A stretch of DNA of 64,000 bases from Kitasatospora cinereorecta (GTDB lineage Bacteria; Actinomycetota; Actinomycetes; Streptomycetales; Streptomycetaceae). The stretch lies in the NCBI RefSeq assembly GCF_024172095.1, contig NZ_JAMZDX010000009.1, forward strand, positions 310,001-374,000, written 5' to 3'. This document shows positions 60,250 through 64,000 of the stretch, one piece after another. A model generated the notes under the pieces. It was given only the letters and a program-made list of their open reading frames with translations. It was not told where the DNA came from and did no database searches. The position numbers were made by a program, and so were the translations under genes. Within the stretch, counting starts at the first letter, position 1, and each line of letters begins with the position of its first letter.

Positions 60250-61827
60250 TCAGGAGATCGTCCACTGCTGGAGCGGGGAGTTGGTGTTTCGTTCCTCGGT
60301 CACCAGGGAGCCGTTCTTGGCGTACGCCGTGGTCAGCAGCAGTCCCGAGGAGCTGTTGGCGATGGTGTAGGCGCCCGAGGGCAGCTGGGCGACCGTCCAG
60401 TGCCTGATCGTCGCACCGGTGCAGGGGTCCTGGAACACCGGGGTACCTGGGACGGGGGCCTTCCAGCCGTTGTCGTCCAGACACAGCTTCGAGGAGCCGT
60501 TGGCGATGGTGTACGACCCGTCCGGCTGCTGGGTGAACACCCACTTCTGGTTGCTGCCACCGTTCTTGACCCAGGTGATCAGCTGCTCCCCGTGGACCCT
60601 GGAGGAGCGCGGGTCGTCCAGGGCGAACCCGCCGGAGACCGTCAGCACGTGCGTGCCGTTCAGGTTACCGCCGCCGTGGTTGACGATCGGGTGCGAGATC
60701 GCGCAGAAGTCGGTGTCGTTGGACCACGAGGCCTGCTCGGCGTAGCTGCCGAACGGGCCGAAGTTCACGTTCTGCGCACCGCCGGCCCGGCCGGGCGCGA
60801 TCCAGGCGCACTCGTCCGAGTTCTCGTAGTCCTTGGTCCCGCCGTGGGTGCCCGGGTTGACCCACCCGGTGCTCGGGTAGGGGTCGGACATCATCTCGTG
60901 CCACTCGTGGCCGAGCGTCATCGTGTACCCGTCGAGCGCGCCCGCCGCACCGGCGTTGACCCAGTTCTTGCCACAATCGTCCACGTCGACGTTGTAGGGC
61001 TGGTTGCTGAACGCGATGTCGTTGCCGTAGGCGGACGGCGCCGCTCCGCCGGGCAGGTTGACCGCGTCGTTGTTCCAGTCGTGCCACGCGCAATACCCGG
61101 TCTTCGGGTCCTTGTAGCCGTCCGGGTTGGTGCCGTGCGGCGACATGATCACGTAGTACGCGTTGCGGTTGCTCGCCGCGGTGGTGTTTCCGAAGTGCCC
61201 GGCGGCCTTGTTCGCCTCCAGAGCCAGGCCGTGACCGTTGACGTTCTCCGGCTCGGGCGCAGCGTTGTCGTACCACACACCGGCCAGCACACCACCGGCC
61301 TGATAGGGGACGAACTGCGAGGCCGGCAGGTTCGCCGGGCACGCGAGCGCACCCTTCGCCACCCCCTTGCCATCGCACCACTGCGTCAGGTCCGCCGACC
61401 AGGTCTCACCATTGGTGCCGATGCCCTTGAACATCTGCTGCGCCGCACTGGCCACACCGGCCGGGTCCCCGGAGAACTTGGCGTTGCCGTTGGCGTCGGT
61501 GCTCCGCTTGCCCCACTGGTTTCCGTAGAAGACCAGGTACACCTTGGTCTTCGCCCCGCTCATGACGCCCGCGCCACCGATACCGCCGTTGTAGGCGAGC
61601 GTCTTTGCGTCAACGTCAGGTGCCGCAGCCCGGGCGGCGGCGTGCGCCGTACGAGCCTGGGCGGCCTGCCCGACCGTCGCCATGACGCCCGCCCGGTGGA
61701 CGGGTGCGGCAGTGCTGTCCGCCGCCTGGGCGGCACCACCGGCGGCGGTCGCGGACGTGGCCACGCTCATCAGGAGCGCGGTGGCCATGCCGAGCATGGC
61801 CGCGCCACGTATCGTCGTTTGCTTCAC
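60250..61827 (-). CDS. Secreted HEXXE protein with ricin-type C-terminal repeats
   Basis: 525 residues from GTG 61827, preceded by GAGGGG. Signal peptide (about 1-30, ending ATSATA). The core holds TKVYLVFYGNQWG, NAYYVIMSPHGTNPDG, and TMTLGHEWHEMMSDPYPSTG, where His-Glu-x-x-Glu is followed by DP and later YENSDECAW. This HE..E..DP..E..D.C pattern recalls EXORDIUM/PHI-1-like and related secreted proteins and is probably a metal site; peptidase activity is likely but unproven. The last ~130 residues are a ricin-B-like carbohydrate-binding domain with QKW, HWT and QQW repeats and GSYTIAN/GAYTIAN. Divergent AT-rich repeats lie upstream. Confidence 0.8.
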   Translation of the reverse strand: MKQTTIRGAAMLGMATALLMSVATSATAAGGAAQAADSTAAPVHRAGVMATVGQAAQARTAHAAARAAAPDVDAKTLAYNGGIGGAGVMSGAKTKVYLVFYGNQWGKRSTDANGNAKFSGDPAGVASAAQQMFKGIGTNGETWSADLTQWCDGKGVAKGALACPANLPASQFVPYQAGGVLAGVWYDNAAPEPENVNGHGLALEANKAAGHFGNTTAASNRNAYYVIMSPHGTNPDGYKDPKTGYCAWHDWNNDAVNLPGGAAPSAYGNDIAFSNQPYNVDVDDCGKNWVNAGAAGALDGYTMTLGHEWHEMMSDPYPSTGWVNPGTHGGTKDYENSDECAWIAPGRAGGAQNVNFGPFGSYAEQASWSNDTDFCAISHPIVNHGGGNLNGTHVLTVSGGFALDDPRSSRVHGEQLITWVKNGGSNQKWVFTQQPDGSYTIANGSSKLCLDDNGWKAPVPGTPVFQDPCTGATIRHWTVAQLPSGAYTIANSSSGLLLTTAYAKNGSLVTEERNTNSPLQQWTIS

Positions 61828-62159
61828 TGAGTGATTCCCCTCTGAACCGTTGTGCGGTCCATCCCAGAGATTGATCAGCACGATTGTGCTGCGGCGAAAT
61901 TAGAAGTCGTGGCAGGTGCCCGTCAAGGAGAAAACCTGGAAATCCATGCAGTGAGAACGTCGAAACATGCCGGAAACATAAACCGGGATCGGGGGCGTGT
62001 GAAATTAATTCGGAGGACGCGCGAAATTAATTCGGATGAGGCGCGGCGCCAACCAGAACGAGAACGCCGGCCCAGCCATCGGAGCGATTGCGGCGAACCT
62101 CATCCACCGGCCTTCCCACGTGGTCCCGTGTGTGGGTTCGGGAATGGGTGAGGGGAGAC
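61828..62159. promoter_or_regulatory. Promoter region with two 14-bp direct repeats
   Basis: GAAATTAATTCGGA occurs at 62001-62014 and 62023-62036, exactly 22 bases (two helical turns) apart. Each contains the palindrome AATTAATT. The region is the most AT-rich in the window and lies 170-210 bases upstream of the secreted HEXXE protein gene. Likely an operator for a dimeric regulator; the regulator is unknown. No gene is supported here. Confidence 0.6.
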
Positions 62160-62460
62160 ACGTCTTCGTGAAAGTCGTAAGCCGGCCTGATGGCCGCTCA
62201 GTCGGCTGCCGGCGCTCGCTGTTCGGGCACCAGGAGGAGGGCCTGGAGGCCATCGTGCGGGGCTTGACACCGCGGCCGGGGCACTCCGCCCCGAACGGGC
62301 TGCGGGTGACGGTGCAGATAGCCACCGATCCCCGGAAAGTTGTACGTGGCGGCGGTGGCCGGCCATCAGCTGGTGCCCCGCGGTGTGGTGCTGGTCGTGG
62401 TGCCGACGCTGGATCTGCTGGTGCAGATGATCGGCTCGTGGCGGGCCGCCGGCCGCGGGG
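62160..62460 (+). pseudogene. DEAD/DEAH helicase N-terminal fragment, frameshifted
   Basis: One frame reads LFGHQEEGLEAIVRGL and NGLRVTVQIATDPRK, the start of a helicase up to its damaged Walker A. Another frame then continues YVAAVAGHQLVPRGVVLVVV and PTLDLLVQMIGSWRAAGRG, the following helicase motif Ia region. The frame break lies near 62340, inside the P-loop. Nothing of the rest of the ATPase remains. Same family as the C-terminal helicase-associated fragment at 7.6 kb. Confidence 0.65.
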
Positions 62461-62965
62461 CGGGCCCGTTTGGCACCCGCGGGCGCGTCGTGAACCGTCC
62501 GCTCCAGGGCCGGACGGGAGGAATTGAAGGCGGGAAGTCAATGGTGGTGCGCGTCGGGGGAGCGGCAGTGATGTGGCGTCAGTGTTCTGGCAGTGGTTGA
62601 GATCCTGTTTCTGCTGGTCGGCTGCTCGGTATCGGCTGTTGTGGTTTGTCGTTTGGGTGCTGTCATTGTTGTCGTTTGTGCTGGTCGTGGTGGCTGTCGC
62701 CCGGTATGGATGGCCGGGGTCCCGGTGCGTTCCTGATAAGGGGCTCGGCCGGGTTAGTGGAGGGGATTTTATCTCGGGTTGGTGTCCGCATGGGGCGTGT
62801 GGCGGGATTCCCGCACGGCGGGTTTCTGGCACAGCCAGCCGGGGTCGGACCGGTGGAATGTTGGCAGGAAATTCGTGGGCCCGCACCCTTTACGAAAGGC
62901 GGGATTTCTGGCGGGTGATGGCCGGAAGCGGCACCCCGATTCTGGCGGGATCCCCTTACACCTAG
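62461..62965. other. No convincing gene; less GC-rich, T/G-rich stretch
   Basis: Around 62590-62720 the plus strand is TG-rich (tgttgtggtttgtcgtttggg) and open in a frame giving a hydrophobic 45-residue peptide (VVEILFLLVGCSVSAVVVCR...). No ribosome-binding site supports it. It ends at the left boundary of the second IS1380 copy. Confidence 0.35.
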
Positions 62966-64000
62966 CCTCGATCTTGCATGACGGCTCGTCAGCTCGACTG
63001 GCGGGCCGTTTCGGCTTGTCCGGGCTGGGTTTCCGGCTCAAGAGACGCCGAGGGTTCGACTGTCGCGTCGAGTGGGCGCCGGGTTCCACAGCTCCGGAAG
63101 TGGTCCCGATGTTCGCCGGGATGGGGTGATTTCGCTGGTCAGCCTGGGTCCGGCAGGGCGTGCAGGAGCGCGAACGCGCTGGTGATCACTTCGGTCCAGG
63201 GCCAGTGGCGCGCGAGTCGGAGGTAGCGGCGGCGGCCGGTGGTGACCAGTTGGGCGGCGGCGGAGAACAGCCGCAGCCGCATACGCTTGGGTTCCCACCG
63301 TCGGGCCTGGCCGGTCAGGGCGAGCATGGGCATCCAGGCGAGCAGGTCGAGCGCGAGCTGGATGATCTCCAGCCAGATCTGGTTCTGGGCGGTCTGGTGG
63401 AGGGGCAGGTTACGCAGGCCGGTGTCGCGGGCGGCGCGGATGCGGTCCTCGGCGCGGGCGCGCTGGCGGTGCCGCAGCTCCAGGTGCGCGATGGGGGTGC
63501 CGGTGGTGTTGGTGGCGAAGCAGGTCAGGCGCATGCCGTCGGCGTCGGTGAAGCGCAACTGTGCGCCAGGGTGCGGCCGTTCCTTGCGGACGATGAGCCG
63601 CATCCCCTTCGGCCAGCCTTTGAGGACATCGCCGGCGAGTTCGGCGACCCAGGCGCCGTCGCGGACATCGCCGCCGGGTTCGACGGCTGGGGTCCAGCCG
63701 AGGCCGGGACTAGGAGCACGGCCTGGTGGATGGCGTCGGTGATGGTCATCCCGACCGAGTAGGACAGCCACCGGCCGCGGGCGGTGAGCCAGTCGAGGAA
63801 CGTGTGGGTGCCGCCGGCGGAGTCGGTGCGGATCAGGGTACGGCGTCCGCGCCGGTACTTCTTCGGCAGCTGGGCCAGCGCCGTGTGGGCCGCTTCGATG
63901 TGGTCGGCGGCGATGTTGCTGCCTGCGTTGCCCGGCCTCAGCAGCCCGGCGACCGGTTCGCCGGACCCGCCCGGGCCGTGGTCGACGAACGCGAACAGCA
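62966..64000 (-). mobile_element. Second IS1380-family copy, truncated by window end
   Basis: The left end CCTCGATCTTGCATGACGG at 62966 and about 90 percent of the following bases match the element at 57750. The outside flank is CTAG (62962-62965), so both copies sit beside a (T/C)TAG tetranucleotide. Same orientation as the first copy. The right end is outside the window. Confidence 0.85.
63139..64000 (-). pseudogene. IS1380-family transposase, frameshifted copy
   Basis: The C-terminal 200 residues match the intact transposase at 57.9 kb almost throughout (GLRNLPLHQTAQNQIWLEII, GWPKGMRLIVRKERPHPGAQ). Near 63700 one base is missing relative to the intact copy (33 versus 34 bases between the matching GGGTCC/GCGTCC and GCACGG boundaries), so the N-terminal half is in another frame. 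The copy is probably inactive unless programmed frameshifting occurs. Confidence 0.75.

Noticed and set aside
1..64000. tRNA, rRNA, riboswitch or known ncRNA genes
   Set aside because: None recognised by eye; small structured RNAs could be missed without a covariance-model search.

Overview
The window is very GC-rich actinobacterial DNA with GTG/TTG starts, GC-ending codons and many 4-base gene overlaps. A tap/tpg gene pair (43.4-46.4 kb), which encodes the machinery that caps linear Streptomyces replicons, points to a linear chromosome arm or linear plasmid of Streptomycetaceae (Streptomyces or Kitasatospora type). IS elements, gene fragments and two broken pieces of one helicase family also fit a variable chromosome arm.

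Layout. 0-4.5 kb: a Ser/Thr kinase cut off by the window start, a one-TM protein and a secreted lipoprotein. 4.6-8.4 kb: a scrapyard of a frameshifted ISAs1-type transposase, a DUF6000-like fragment, an intact DUF1877 gene, a dehydrogenase fragment and a helicase fragment. 8.4-13.5 kb: a surface ice-binding-type protein with a Thr/Gly repeat stalk, a divergent class F sortase, a MerR regulator and a PAP2 phosphatase. 13.46-41.2 kb: 21 tightly packed minus-strand genes for an exported polysaccharide. 41.5-43 kb: small unknown genes. 43-46.5 kb: a three-gene tap/tpg operon. 46.6-49.6 kb: a membrane NACHT NTPase facing a 57-residue membrane protein. 49.8-50.9 kb: an ECF-like sigma factor and its overlapping membrane partner. 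51-57 kb: small unknowns, then a tyrosine recombinase, a small HTH protein and a zinc-knuckle second recombinase-like protein, an arrangement reminiscent of Tn554. 57.2-64 kb: an unknown gene, a complete IS1380-family element with a TTAG target duplication, a secreted HEXXE protein with ricin-type repeats, and a second, frameshifted IS1380 copy running off the end.

How the polysaccharide genes fit together. A polyprenyl-phosphate sugar transferase starts the repeat unit. Three glycosyltransferases extend it, a Wzx-type flippase exports it, a Wzy-type protein polymerises it, and two Wzz-like proteins set chain length. Monomer and tailoring genes suggest a uronic acid (AlgD-like sugar-nucleotide dehydrogenase), possibly amidated (asparagine-synthase-like amidotransferase). 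They also suggest a CDP-linked, C-methylated, perhaps aminated deoxysugar (cytidylyltransferase, C-methyltransferase, PIG-L deacetylase, epimerases, aminotransferase, DUF4910 protein) and a pyruvyl ketal. A heparinase II/III-type protein and a right-handed beta-helix lipoprotein could trim or modify the chain. Functions are inferred from protein families recognised by eye; no database search was run.
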